In this document: positions 42,065-50,903 of the stretch, in pieces
Layout of the letters: every line of letters starts with the position of its first letter
Numbering within the stretch: the stretch's first letter is position 1
Assembly: GCF_036226505.1 (NCBI RefSeq)
Contig: NZ_CP108484.1
Location: forward strand, 682,001 to 746,000
Reading direction: 5' to 3'
From: Kitasatospora sp. NBC_01246
GTDB taxonomy: Bacteria; Actinomycetota; Actinomycetes; Streptomycetales; Streptomycetaceae
Length of the DNA stretch: 64,000 nucleotides
Notes under the pieces: model-generated
What the model was told of the DNA's origin: nothing
Seen by the model: only the letters and a program-made list of their open reading frames with translations
Database searches by the model: none
Position numbers and translations under genes: made by a program

Positions 42065-42178
42065 GACAGGCACTCTAGGCCCAGAACCAACCCACGACAA
42101 CAACCGTTGTCGTCCGCCCTCTAGAGTGGCCTCGCCGCATCCGATCGAAGGCATCGGGCAGAGCGAGGAGTTGACACG

Positions 42179-43789
42179 ATGACCGGCGACGACAGTGACC
42201 GGAGGTCCGGCGGGGGCCTTGCCACATGGACGACCCGGCGGTGGCTCCGGGTGGGAGTCACCGCGTCCCTGGTGGTCCTCACCCTGCTCGGAGTGGCGGG
42301 GGCGTGGGTACTGTCCCGCACCCAGTCGATCAGCACCGACCTGGTGGACGTGCGCTCCCCCGCGCTCGCCAGCGCGTTCCGCCTGGAGTCGGCCCTGCTC
42401 AACCAGGAGACCGGGATCCGTGGCTACGGCCTCACCGGCACCCCGGAGTTCATGGCGCCCTACCAGCAGGGGCTCGCCGAGCAGCGGACGGAGACCGCAC
42501 AGCTGACGGAACTGCTCCACGACGACCCCTCCGGCCTCGCCGACCTGAAGGCCGTGCAGGACGCCGTGACGAGCTGGCAGGAGCGGATCGCCCGGCCGAT
42601 CGCCGCCACGCCACCCGGCACGCCCTCGCCGCTCGCGGCCGGCAGCGCCCTGGAGGGCAAGAACGCCTTCGACGACGTACGGGCCGCCCTGAGCGGCCAG
42701 GAGGACCGGCTGCGCGAGGACCGCGACGCCGCGCGGAGCGACCTCGCCGCCATGATGCGGCTGCGGAACTGGGTGTTCGGCGCCGTCGCCGTGCTGATCG
42801 CCGCCCTCGCCGCCCTGGTGTTCGAGGGGCTGCGCCGGGGCATCACCGAGCCGCTGGACCAACTCGTCGCGGACGCCCGCACCATCGGCGGCGGCGACTT
42901 CGACCACCCCATCACCCCGACCGGCCCCGCCGACCTCCGGCACCTGAGCGGCGAGATCGACTCCATGCGCCGGCGCCTGGTGCGGGAACTGGCCTTCACC
43001 GAGGAGGCCCGGCTGCGCCTGGACGAGCAGGCGGCGGACCTCCAGCGGTCCAACACCGAGCTGGAGCAGTTCGCCTACGTCGCCTCCCACGACCTCCAGG
43101 AGCCGCTGCGCAAGGTCTCCAGCTTCACCCAGCTCCTCCAGCGCCGCTACGGGGGCCGGCTCGACGCCAAGGCCGACCAGTACATCGCCTTCGCGGTCGA
43201 CGGTGCGAACCGCATGCAGGTCCTCATCAACGACCTCCTCGACTTCTCCCGGGTGGGCCGGCTCCACCACGCCCACCAGGAGGTCGACCTGGACCAGGTG
43301 CTGGAACAGACCCTGGCCGCGCTGAGCGTGGGCATCGAGGAGGCCGACGCGAAGATCACCCACGATCCGCTGCCGACCCTGGTCGCCGACCCCACCCAGA
43401 TGGGGATGCTCTGGCAGAACCTGATCGGCAACGCGGTCAAGTTCCGCCGCCCCGGCGTGGCGCCGGAGATCCACGTCTCGGCCGTCCGGGAGGACGCGCT
43501 CTGGCACTTCGCGGTGACCGACAACGGCATCGGCATCGCACCGGAGTTCGCCGAGAAGGTGTTCGTGATCTTCCAGCGGCTGCACACCAAGGACGCCTAC
43601 TCCGGCAGCGGCATCGGGCTGGCGATGTGCAAGAAGATCGTCGAGTTCCACGGCGGCACCATCGCCATCGACCCCGACCACCGCGAGGGCGCCCGCATCA
43701 CCTTCACCCTGGCACCCGAACCGCCGCAGCGCCCCGGCCCGCCGACCGGCGAGACCGCGGCCCGATCCGACACGGAGCAGGCACGATGA
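42179..43789 (+). CDS. CHASE3-type sensor histidine kinase
   Basis: A 536-aa membrane kinase: helix 1 about 25-46; extracytoplasmic CHASE3-like domain 47-195 (LESALLNQETGIRGYGLTGT); helix 2 about 198-218; HAMP (RRGITEPLDQLVADARTIGG); coiled coil; HisKA with H304 in YVASHDLQEPLRKV; HATPase with N box IGNAVKF, DNGIGIAP and GSGIGLAMCKKIVE. It has no fused receiver. It overlaps the REC-phosphatase gene (ATGA) and is divergent from the single-domain regulator, so the set probably forms a partner-switching pathway. The signal is unknown. Confidence 0.92.
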   Translation: MTGDDSDRRSGGGLATWTTRRWLRVGVTASLVVLTLLGVAGAWVLSRTQSISTDLVDVRSPALASAFRLESALLNQETGIRGYGLTGTPEFMAPYQQGLAEQRTETAQLTELLHDDPSGLADLKAVQDAVTSWQERIARPIAATPPGTPSPLAAGSALEGKNAFDDVRAALSGQEDRLREDRDAARSDLAAMMRLRNWVFGAVAVLIAALAALVFEGLRRGITEPLDQLVADARTIGGGDFDHPITPTGPADLRHLSGEIDSMRRRLVRELAFTEEARLRLDEQAADLQRSNTELEQFAYVASHDLQEPLRKVSSFTQLLQRRYGGRLDAKADQYIAFAVDGANRMQVLINDLLDFSRVGRLHHAHQEVDLDQVLEQTLAALSVGIEEADAKITHDPLPTLVADPTQMGMLWQNLIGNAVKFRRPGVAPEIHVSAVREDALWHFAVTDNGIGIAPEFAEKVFVIFQRLHTKDAYSGSGIGLAMCKKIVEFHGGTIAIDPDHREGARITFTLAPEPPQRPGPPTGETAARSDTEQAR

Positions 43790-44991
43790 GCACGGCCGTG
43801 GCAGCCACCCCCGGCGCCGCCCCCGACGAACCGCTGTACCGCGTCCTCCTCATCGAGGACGACCAGGGCGACGCCCTGCTCGTGGAGGAGCTCCTCCACG
43901 ACACCGGGCTGCGGTTCGAACTCACCACCCGGCCCACCCTCGCCGAGGCCCGCGCCGCCCTCGCCGCCCACCCGGCCGACTGCATCCTCCTCGACCTGCA
44001 CCTGCCCGACGCCACGGGCACCGCCGCGGTCACCGCCGTCCGCGCCGTCGCCCCCCACACGGCAGTGATCGTCCTCACCGGCTTGGCGGAGGCCCAGGCG
44101 GGCACCGAGGCGATGGCCGCCGGCGCCCAGGACTACCTCGTCAAGGGCAAGGTCGAGGCGGACCTGCTGCACCGCACCGTGCGCTACGCCGTGTACCGCA
44201 GCCAGACCGAGCGCGCCAGCATCGAGGCCCAGGCCGCCCGCCTGCGGGCCGAGGAGAACGCCCGCCTGGAGCGGGGGCTGCTGCCCCCGCCGATCCTCGG
44301 CACCTCCACGGTCACGGTGACCGCCCGCTACCTGCCCGGAGCCACCACGGCCCTGCTCGGCGGGGACTTCCTCGACGTCGTGGAGGGCGACGACGGACTG
44401 CTGCACGCCGTCGTCGGCGACGTCAGCGGACACGGCCCCGACGCCGCCGCACTCGGCGTGCTGCTGCGGATCGCCTGGCGCTCCCTGGTACTCGGCGGAC
44501 ACCGCGGCGAGAGCCTGCTCCACCTGATGGAGCGCATCCTGATCGCCGAACGCGGCAACCAGGTGCTCTTCGCCACCTGCACGCTCCTCACGCTCGACCA
44601 GAACGCCACCACGGCCACCCTCCACCTGGCCGGCCACCACGAGCCCCTGCTCACCACGGCGCACGGCACCCGTGAGCTGACCGCCGCCCACGGCATCGCC
44701 CTGGGCATCGCCCCCGGACTGGGCAGCTGGACCCCGACCGTCATCCCCCTCCCGGCCGACGGCGCGCTCACCCTCTACACCGACGGCCTCACCGAGGGGC
44801 ACGACGGGACGACGAAGGGACGGCTCGGCGTCGACGGCCTGCTCCGACTGATCGGCACCCTGCCCCCGGCCGACCCGGCCGCCCACGTCGACCTCCTCAT
44901 CAAGGAGACCCACGCCCTCAACGCCGGCCGCCACACCGACGACCTCGCCGTCCTCCGCCTCGACTGGGGCAGCCGCCCCCCGTCGGACTGA
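43786..44991 (+). CDS. Response regulator with SpoIIE/PP2C phosphatase output
   Basis: A 401-aa protein. Receiver domain 18-140 has LLIEDDQGDA and D70 (CILLDLHLPDATG), and a coiled coil 140-170 leads to the PP2C/SpoIIE domain (170-395). The latter holds GGDFLDVV near 190, VGDVSGHGPDAAALG near 206, LAGHHEPLL and LYTDGLTEG with metal-binding aspartates. Such proteins dephosphorylate anti-sigma-factor antagonists (STAS proteins) under control of a kinase. Its gene overlaps the kinase gene, the likely phosphodonor. No STAS gene is nearby. A perfect palindrome follows. Confidence 0.92.
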   Translation: MSTAVAATPGAAPDEPLYRVLLIEDDQGDALLVEELLHDTGLRFELTTRPTLAEARAALAAHPADCILLDLHLPDATGTAAVTAVRAVAPHTAVIVLTGLAEAQAGTEAMAAGAQDYLVKGKVEADLLHRTVRYAVYRSQTERASIEAQAARLRAEENARLERGLLPPPILGTSTVTVTARYLPGATTALLGGDFLDVVEGDDGLLHAVVGDVSGHGPDAAALGVLLRIAWRSLVLGGHRGESLLHLMERILIAERGNQVLFATCTLLTLDQNATTATLHLAGHHEPLLTTAHGTRELTAAHGIALGIAPGLGSWTPTVIPLPADGALTLYTDGLTEGHDGTTKGRLGVDGLLRLIGTLPPADPAAHVDLLIKETHALNAGRHTDDLAVLRLDWGSRPPSD

Positions 44992-45000
44992 CCGGCCGGG

Positions 45001-45026
45001 GGCCGCCGGGGCGCGCCCCGGCGGCC
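45001..45026. terminator. 26-bp perfect palindrome, bidirectional terminator
   Basis: Arms 45001-45013 and 45014-45026 (GGCCGCCGGGGCG and its complement) lie in the 45-base gap between two convergent genes. Confidence 0.8.
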
Positions 45027-45036
45027 GGAGCCGGGG

Positions 45037-46140
45037 TCAGGCGCGGTGGTACTGGACCGGGGCGGGGAGGGGGGCGCCGAGGGTGATGGCGGCGTGGCGG
45101 GGCCAGTAGGGGTCGCGCAGGAGTTCGCGGCCGAGCAGGACGGCGTCGGCCCGGCCGGCGGCCAGGATCTCCTCGGCCTGGGCGGGGTCGGTGATCAGGC
45201 CGACGGCCGCCACCGGCATGCCGGTCCCGTTGCGCACCGCCTCGGCGAAGGGCACCTGGTAGCCGGGGCCGGCGGTGATCCTGGCGTCGGGGGCGATGCC
45301 TCCGGTGGAGATGTCCATCAGGTCCACGCCACGGGCCTGGAGCTCCTTGGCGAACCGGACGGTGTCCTCCGACGTCCAGCCCTCGCGGTCGTCCTGCGGG
45401 TCCTCGGTGAGCCAGTCGGTCGCGGAGATCCGGAAGAAGAGCGGCAGGTCCTGCGGCCACACCGCCCGGACGGCGTCGACGACCTCCAGCGCGAAGCGGA
45501 TCCGTCCCTCGAAGGAGCCACCGTAGGCGTCGGTGCGGTGGTTGCTGTGGGGCGAGAGGAACTGGTGGATCAGGTAGCCGTGGGCACCGTGGATCTCGGC
45601 GACCTGGAAGCCGGCGTCGAGCGCCCGGCGGGCGGCGTCGGCGAACTGCCGTACGACATCACCGATCTGCTCCTCCGTCAGCTCCTCCGGCGTGGTGTGC
45701 GCCGACGAGAAGGGCACGGCGCTCGGGCCGACCGGCGTCCAGCCGTGGGCCTCGTCCGGGCCGATGGCGCGGCCGCGGTCGACCCAGGTGCGCTCGGTGG
45801 AGGCCTTGCGGCCGGCGTGGGCGAGCTGGATCGCGGCAACCGTGCCCTGCGCCTTCAGGAAGGCGGTGATCCGCCGGAACGCCTCGACCTGGGTGTCGTT
45901 CCAGATGCCGAGGTCGTACGGGCTGATGCGGCCCTCCGGGCTGACGGCGGTGGCCTCGGTGACGATCAGCCCCGTGCCGCCGGTGGCGCGGGCCGCGAGG
46001 TGGGTGAAGTGCCAGTCCGTCGGGACACCGGCCCCGTCGCCGTCCGGCACGGCGCTGTACTGGCACATCGCCGCCATCCAGACACGGTTGGGGACGGTCA
46101 GCGACCTCAGGGTGTACGGGGTGAAGAGAGTGGTGCTCAT
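45037..46140 (-). CDS. Old yellow enzyme, NADH:flavin oxidoreductase (YqjM/NamA type)
   Basis: A 367-aa FMN TIM barrel that reduces activated C=C bonds with NADPH. YqjM-class features are NRVWMAAMCQYSAV with the redox-tuning cysteine, QLAHAGRKAS, HGAHGYLIHQFLSPHSNHRT (substrate His pair) and GGIAPDARI. ATG 46140 follows AGGAGA. Likely roles are removal of toxic enones or nitro compounds. It is downstream of the ROK gene but with its own AT-rich promoter (46165-46215). Confidence 0.93.
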   Translation of the reverse strand: MSTTLFTPYTLRSLTVPNRVWMAAMCQYSAVPDGDGAGVPTDWHFTHLAARATGGTGLIVTEATAVSPEGRISPYDLGIWNDTQVEAFRRITAFLKAQGTVAAIQLAHAGRKASTERTWVDRGRAIGPDEAHGWTPVGPSAVPFSSAHTTPEELTEEQIGDVVRQFADAARRALDAGFQVAEIHGAHGYLIHQFLSPHSNHRTDAYGGSFEGRIRFALEVVDAVRAVWPQDLPLFFRISATDWLTEDPQDDREGWTSEDTVRFAKELQARGVDLMDISTGGIAPDARITAGPGYQVPFAEAVRNGTGMPVAAVGLITDPAQAEEILAAGRADAVLLGRELLRDPYWPRHAAITLGAPLPAPVQYHRA

Positions 46141-46296
46141 GTCGGGTCTCCTGAATGAGGCGGCGGCGCCATCCATATACTTGCAGTCACGCCCTACTGC
46201 GTACGACAATAGTTGCACACGCCTCATTACGGCAAGGGGCGACCTTCGCCGCCCCGGAGCGCCCCGCGGACAGCCGGACCGGCCCGGTCGCCCGCG

Positions 46297-47460
46297 CTAC
46301 GGGAGGAGCGCCTGGATGCCCAGGACGGCGGCGCCCCGGGCCCACTCCTCCCACGTAAGCGGACGCAGGGTCAGCGGGCACTTCGCCGCCGCCTTGAAGC
46401 AGTGCGCGGCGTACGCCTCCCTGATGTGGATCCCGAAGAGGTCGTAGGTGTCGAGCCCTTCACCGGTGACGACGACGCGCTCGGGCCCGAGGAGGCTCAC
46501 CAAGGTGGCGATGCCGACCCCGATGGCCCGGCCGGCCGTGGCGAAGGCCTCCCGGGCGGCCCGGTCGCCGGCCCGGGCGAGCTGGACGACGTCGTCGAAG
46601 TCGAGGTCCGCGCGGCCGGTCGCACCGCGGGCCGAGGCGAGGATGGCGCCGCCGGCCGCGAAGACCTCGACGCAGCCGACCCCGCCGCAGTGGCAGGGCG
46701 GGCCGTCCGGGTCGATGCTGATGTGCCCCAGCTCGCCGGCGACCCCGTAGGCCCCGGTGACCAGTTGGCCGTTGACGACCAGCCCGGAACCGACCCCCGA
46801 ACCGATCGTGACCAGCGCGAAGTTCTCCGTCCCGATCCCCTCGCCGAACCAGTGCTCGGCGGCGGTCAGGGCCTTGACGTCGTTCTCCACCGTGACGCTC
46901 AGCCCGGTCGCCCTCGCCAGTTCGTCCGCCAGTGGGACGTCGCGCCAGCCGGGAAGGACGGAGTACCGGACGAGGCCGGCCGACCGGTCCACGTCACCGG
47001 AGACCGCGACCCCGAGGCGCCTCGTACGCTCCCGGAACACCGGGTCGGCGTCGAGGAGTTCCTCGACGAGTTCACCCAGCAGCCCGCAGACGGCCTCCGG
47101 GCTGCGGTCCTCGCCCAGCCGACGGCCGCCGGTGACCCGCAGACCGGCCCGCAGGTCGCAGACCACGCCGAACAGGGCCTCGCCGCTGATCTTGATTCCG
47201 ACGAAGAACTCCCGGTCCACCGTGACGGCCAACGGGTTGACCGGGCGGCCGGCCCCGGGCGCGGTACGCTCCGGGGGGAGTTCGTGCAGATAGCCGTCGA
47301 CGATGAGCGGCCTCGCAGCCTTGGTGACGGCGGTCGAGGACAGGCCCGTACGACGGGCCAGTTCGACCCTGCTGAGCGGACTCCCGGCCAGCAGGAGGGC
47401 GAGGACGGCGGTCTCGGCCGGGGCCGTGACCAGCGGCTGCGCGTGATTCGGGAACACCAC
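46297..47460 (-). CDS. ROK-family transcriptional regulator
   Basis: A 387-aa repressor: N-terminal winged helix (SRVELARRTGLSSTAVTKAA, near 30-49), then a sugar-kinase-like ROK fold with VGIKISGE, VENDVKALTAAEHWFG, GVGSGLVVNG and the zinc motif CHCGGVGCVE. GTG start 47460. The dyad 47483-47504 just upstream is the probable autoregulatory operator. The regulated sugar genes are not obvious here; the ABC/gal region 5 kb away is one option. Confidence 0.92.
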   Translation of the reverse strand: MVFPNHAQPLVTAPAETAVLALLLAGSPLSRVELARRTGLSSTAVTKAARPLIVDGYLHELPPERTAPGAGRPVNPLAVTVDREFFVGIKISGEALFGVVCDLRAGLRVTGGRRLGEDRSPEAVCGLLGELVEELLDADPVFRERTRRLGVAVSGDVDRSAGLVRYSVLPGWRDVPLADELARATGLSVTVENDVKALTAAEHWFGEGIGTENFALVTIGSGVGSGLVVNGQLVTGAYGVAGELGHISIDPDGPPCHCGGVGCVEVFAAGGAILASARGATGRADLDFDDVVQLARAGDRAAREAFATAGRAIGVGIATLVSLLGPERVVVTGEGLDTYDLFGIHIREAYAAHCFKAAAKCPLTLRPLTWEEWARGAAVLGIQALLP

Positions 47461-47482
47461 CGCAACGTACTCGCAAATAATT

Positions 47483-47504
47483 TACTTTGTCCAGTATTAA
47501 AGTA
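47483..47504. promoter_or_regulatory. ROK operator candidate
   Basis: TACTTT (47483-47488) and AAAGTA (47499-47504) form an inverted repeat with a 10-base AT-rich spacer, 23 bases before the ROK start, in the only AT-rich patch for 500 bases. ROK/XylR sites share this TTTA...TAAA form. Confidence 0.6.
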
Positions 47505-47629
47505 CGCGGCCGGGGTCGTTCCGGTGCCGGGCCCGCTCACCGCCGTGAAGGCCCGACCGCGCCGGCTACGGCGTGGCGGGCCCGACGGCCGGGCGGCCCA
47601 GCACCCGCGTCCCGGCACCGGGCCACGGG

Positions 47630-48466
47630 TCAGGCGGTCAGCACCCCCGAGCCGAGCAGGCCGAGGAGGATCACGCCGATGGCGATCCGATAGGCGACGA
47701 AGGCGTTGAAGGAGTGCTTGGCGACGTACTTCAGCAGCCAGGCGATCGAGCCGTAGGCGACCACGAAGGAGACCGCGGTGCCGACGACCAGCGGCGTCGT
47801 GCTGACCCCGGCGCCCAGGGCGTCCTTCAGCTCGTACAGGCCGGCGCCGGTGAGGGCGGGGATGCCGAGGAAGAAGGAGAGCCTGGTCGCGGCCACCCGT
47901 TCGAGGTCGAGCATCAGGCCCGCGGACATCGTCGCGCCGGAGCGCGAGAAGCCGGGGAACAGCAGCGCGAGGATCTGCGCCGAGCCGACGATCATCGCGT
48001 CCTTGAAGCCGGTGTCGTCCTCGCCGCGCTTGTGGCGGCCCATCTGGTCGGCCGCCCACATCACGCCGCTGCCGACGATCAGGGAGCCGGCCACCACCCA
48101 GAGCGAGGCCAGCGGGCCCTTGATCAGGGGCTTGGCGGCCAGGCCGACCACGACGATCGGAACCGTCGCGAAGATGACCCACCAGGCGAACTTGTAGTCG
48201 TGGTGGTACCGCTCCTCGCGGTTCACCAGGCCGCGGCCCCAGGCGGAGACGATCCGCACGATGTCCTTGAGGAAGTAGAGCAGCACGGCCGCGATGGCGC
48301 CGACCTGGATGACGGCGGTGAAACCGACGACGGAGGCGTCGTCGACCGGGATGCCCATCAGCCCCTCGGTGATCTTCAGATGGCCGGTGGAGGAGATCGG
48401 CAGGAACTCGGTCACCCCCTCCACGACTCCCAGGACAACGGCCTGTCCGACGGTGATCGCGCTCAC
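47630..48466 (-). CDS. uppP: Undecaprenyl-diphosphate phosphatase
   Basis: A 278-aa integral membrane enzyme that recycles the lipid carrier for wall synthesis and gives bacitracin resistance. The two BacA motifs are visible: VEGVTEFLPISSTGHL near 13-28 and LFPGFSRSGAT near 155-165. GTG 48466 is preferred because GGAAGG lies five bases upstream; a GTG at 48472 is inside that site. Monocistronic. Confidence 0.93.
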   Translation of the reverse strand: MSAITVGQAVVLGVVEGVTEFLPISSTGHLKITEGLMGIPVDDASVVGFTAVIQVGAIAAVLLYFLKDIVRIVSAWGRGLVNREERYHHDYKFAWWVIFATVPIVVVGLAAKPLIKGPLASLWVVAGSLIVGSGVMWAADQMGRHKRGEDDTGFKDAMIVGSAQILALLFPGFSRSGATMSAGLMLDLERVAATRLSFFLGIPALTGAGLYELKDALGAGVSTTPLVVGTAVSFVVAYGSIAWLLKYVAKHSFNAFVAYRIAIGVILLGLLGSGVLTA

Positions 48467-48617
48467 GTGCACCTTCCCAGTGGTGTCGGCACTCTCCCGG
48501 GGGCCGAGGTGCGGCGCTCCGGGCCATCGCATACGACGACAGGAATGTAGACGTAAGCGGCGGCGCCGTCCAACCGGCTCGGACGCTCGATCGGCTGGCG
48601 CCCCGCACCGGACCCGT

Positions 48618-48653
48618 TGACGTAGTTAGTGATTACCCACTAACTTGCCCGCA
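48618..48653 (+). promoter_or_regulatory. TetR promoter with overlapping operator, probable leaderless transcript
   Basis: TTGACG (48618-48623), 17 bases, then TAACTT (48641-48646) is a good vegetative promoter; the ATG at 48653 lies where transcription should begin, so the mRNA may be leaderless. The dyad GTTAGTG-ATTACC-CACTAAC (48625-48644) overlaps the spacer and -10, ideal for autorepression. Confidence 0.65.
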
Positions 48654-49219
48654 TGGTCAGGATGAGCGCAGAGGACAGGCGCGAGAGCGTGATCCGCGCG
48701 GCGATCGCCGAGTTCGCGCGGCGCGGATACCACGGCACCTCCACGGAGGCGATCGCCAAGCGGGTCGGCGTCTCGCAGCCCTACCTGTTCCGGCTCTTCC
48801 CGAGCAAGAAAGCGATCTTCGTCGCCGCCTCGCTCCGCTGCATCGAGGACACCGGCCGGGTGTTCGAGGAGGCCGCGAAGGGGCTGGCGGGCAAGGAAGC
48901 CATGCGCGCCATGGCGAGGGCGTACATGCGGCTGATCGCGGACGACCCCGAGAAGCTCCAGATGCAGATGCAGACCTACATCGCCGTGGCCTCCGTCGAG
49001 GCGGACGGGGACAGCGGGTTCGGCGAGACCGTCCGGGCCGCCTGGACGCGGCTCTGGGACGCCGTGAACCTCCCGCTGGAGGCCGACGGCGACGAGACCA
49101 CGAGGTTCCTGGCCTACGGCATGCTCATCAACACCCTGATGGCCATGGGGTTCCCGGCCGGACACCGGGTCTGGGAGGGCATCCGCCTCGACCAGGTCGT
49201 AGTCCCGCCGGAGGCGTAG
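48653..49219 (+). CDS. TetR-family repressor
   Basis: A 188-aa regulator. The TetR HTH is RESVIRAAIAEFARRGYHGT followed by STEAIAKRVGVSQPYLFRLF; the C-terminal ligand domain is variable. No Shine-Dalgarno is visible and the ATG coincides with the predicted transcription start. A 131-base gap separates it from the DHA2 exporter gene, which it probably represses; a degenerate version of its operator lies there (49298-49316). Confidence 0.92.
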   Translation: MVRMSAEDRRESVIRAAIAEFARRGYHGTSTEAIAKRVGVSQPYLFRLFPSKKAIFVAASLRCIEDTGRVFEEAAKGLAGKEAMRAMARAYMRLIADDPEKLQMQMQTYIAVASVEADGDSGFGETVRAAWTRLWDAVNLPLEADGDETTRFLAYGMLINTLMAMGFPAGHRVWEGIRLDQVVVPPEA

Positions 49220-49297
49220 GCGCGGGCGTAGGCGCGGCCGGATCCGCCGGGGCGGCTCGCGCCGCCGCGGCGTCCGGGGTCTCTCACGGGCCGCAAA

Positions 49298-49316
49298 GTT
49301 AGTAAGCGACAACTAC
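49298..49316. promoter_or_regulatory. Degenerate TetR operator before the exporter
   Basis: GTTAGTAAGCGACAACTAC shares GTTAGT with the strong dyad at 48625-48644 and has an imperfect right half. It lies 35 bases before the exporter ATG. Confidence 0.4.
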
Positions 49317-49350
49317 ATCCAGAGCACGCATCAACCGCTGGGGGGAAGCA

Positions 49351-50802
49351 ATGTCACAGCAGCAGACGGCACGCCGAGGGGGTGTCACCTGGGCCCTCGT
49401 GATCACCGGTACCGCCGGATTCATGTCGGCCCTCGACAACCTGGTGGTCACCACCGCCCTGCCCGCCATCCGCGAGGACCTCGGAGGAGGGCTGGACAGC
49501 CTGGAGTGGATCGTGAGCGCGTACACGCTCACCTTCGCGGTCCTGCTGATGTTCGGCGCCGCGCTCGGTGACCGGTTCGGCCGCAGGCGGCTCTTCCTCG
49601 CCGGTATGACCGTCTTCACGGTCGCCTCCGCCGCCGCGGCCCTCGCGCCCGGCATCGACTCCCTGATCGCGGCACGCGCCGTCCAGGGCGTCGGCGCGGC
49701 CGTCATGATGCCGCTGACCCTGACCCTGCTCAGCGCCGCGGTGCCCCCCGAGAAGCGCGGGATGGCCTACGGCATCCTCGGGGCCATCAACGGACTCGGG
49801 GTCGCCCTGGGCCCGCTCATCGGCGGCAGCCTCACCGAACACGTCTCCTGGCACTGGATCTTCTGGCTGAACGTCCCGCTGGGCCTCGCCGTCCTGCCGC
49901 TCGCCCGCCTCCGCCTCGCCGAGTCCCACGGCGACGGCGCCACGCTCGACATCCCCGGCACCCTCCTCGTCAGCGGCGGCCTCTTCGGGATCGTGTACGG
50001 CATGGTGCGCGCCCCCTCCGACGGCTGGACCGACTCCTCCGTACTGACCGGCCTGGTCGCGGGCACCGCGCTGCTGGCCGCCTTCGTGGTGCACGGCATC
50101 CGCGCCAGGAACCCCATGCTCCCCATGCGGCTCTTCCGGTCCCGGGCCTTCTCCGCGATCAACGCTGCGAGCCTGCTGATGTTCCTGGGCATGTTCGGCT
50201 CGATCTTCCTGATCAGCCAGTACATGCAGGGCGTCCTCGGCTACTCGCCGACCGAGGCCGGGCTGCGGATGCTGCCCTGGACCGGCATGCCGATGCTCGT
50301 CTCCCCCTTCGCCGGCATCCTCTCCGACCGGTTCGGCGGCCGTCCGGTGGTGGCGGCCGGCCTGTTCCTCCAGGCCGCGGGCCTCGGCTACATCGCGGCC
50401 GTGGCCACCCCGCACACCTCGTACGCCGCCCAGCTGCCGGCTCTGATCATCAGCGGCGTCGGCATGGCCCTGTTCTTCGCACCCGCCTCCAACCTGGTCA
50501 TGTCCAGCGTCCGCCCGCAGGAACAGGGCATCGCCTCGGGGGCCAACAGCGCGCTTCGCCAGGTGGGCGGGGCGCTCGGCGTGGCCGTCATGTCGTCGGT
50601 CTTCTCCGCCCAGGGCGGCTACGAGAGCGCGCAGCGCTTCGTCGACGGCCTGTACCCGGCGGTCGTGCTCGGCTCCGTGACGGTGGCACTCGCCGGTGTG
50701 GCGGCCCTGCTGCTCCCGGCCCGGCGCCCCACCGCGGGGGGCAAGGGCACGGACCCGGGCGCCGCGAACCAGGCGCCGGTCCTGGAGCCCACCGCGCTCT
50801 GA
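49351..50802 (+). CDS. DHA2-family MFS drug exporter
   Basis: A 483-aa, 14-helix exporter. Helix 1 GFMSALDNLVVTTALPAI, motif A FGAALGDRFGRRR, helix 5 motif C GILGAINGLGVALGPLIGG, and SWHWIFWLNVPLGL typical of the EmrB/QacA branch. ATG follows GGGGGAA. It is almost certainly controlled by the TetR gene just upstream. It converges with the AraC gene. Confidence 0.92.
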   Translation: MSQQQTARRGGVTWALVITGTAGFMSALDNLVVTTALPAIREDLGGGLDSLEWIVSAYTLTFAVLLMFGAALGDRFGRRRLFLAGMTVFTVASAAAALAPGIDSLIAARAVQGVGAAVMMPLTLTLLSAAVPPEKRGMAYGILGAINGLGVALGPLIGGSLTEHVSWHWIFWLNVPLGLAVLPLARLRLAESHGDGATLDIPGTLLVSGGLFGIVYGMVRAPSDGWTDSSVLTGLVAGTALLAAFVVHGIRARNPMLPMRLFRSRAFSAINAASLLMFLGMFGSIFLISQYMQGVLGYSPTEAGLRMLPWTGMPMLVSPFAGILSDRFGGRPVVAAGLFLQAAGLGYIAAVATPHTSYAAQLPALIISGVGMALFFAPASNLVMSSVRPQEQGIASGANSALRQVGGALGVAVMSSVFSAQGGYESAQRFVDGLYPAVVLGSVTVALAGVAALLLPARRPTAGGKGTDPGAANQAPVLEPTAL

Positions 50803-50859
50803 GCAGCGCGTCCCTGAACACCGCGTCAGCGGCAGCACCGCGCCGGCGGGAGTACCTCG

Positions 50860-50903
50860 CGGACCGGTCGCCCCGGGGTCAGCCCCCGGCGGCGACCGGT
50901 CCG
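50860..50903. terminator. 13-bp hairpin overlapping the AraC stop
   Basis: CGGACCGGTCGCC (50860-50872) and GGCGACCGGTCCG (50891-50903) are perfect complements. The right arm lies inside the last AraC codons, giving a terminator shared by the convergent exporter and AraC genes. Confidence 0.65.
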
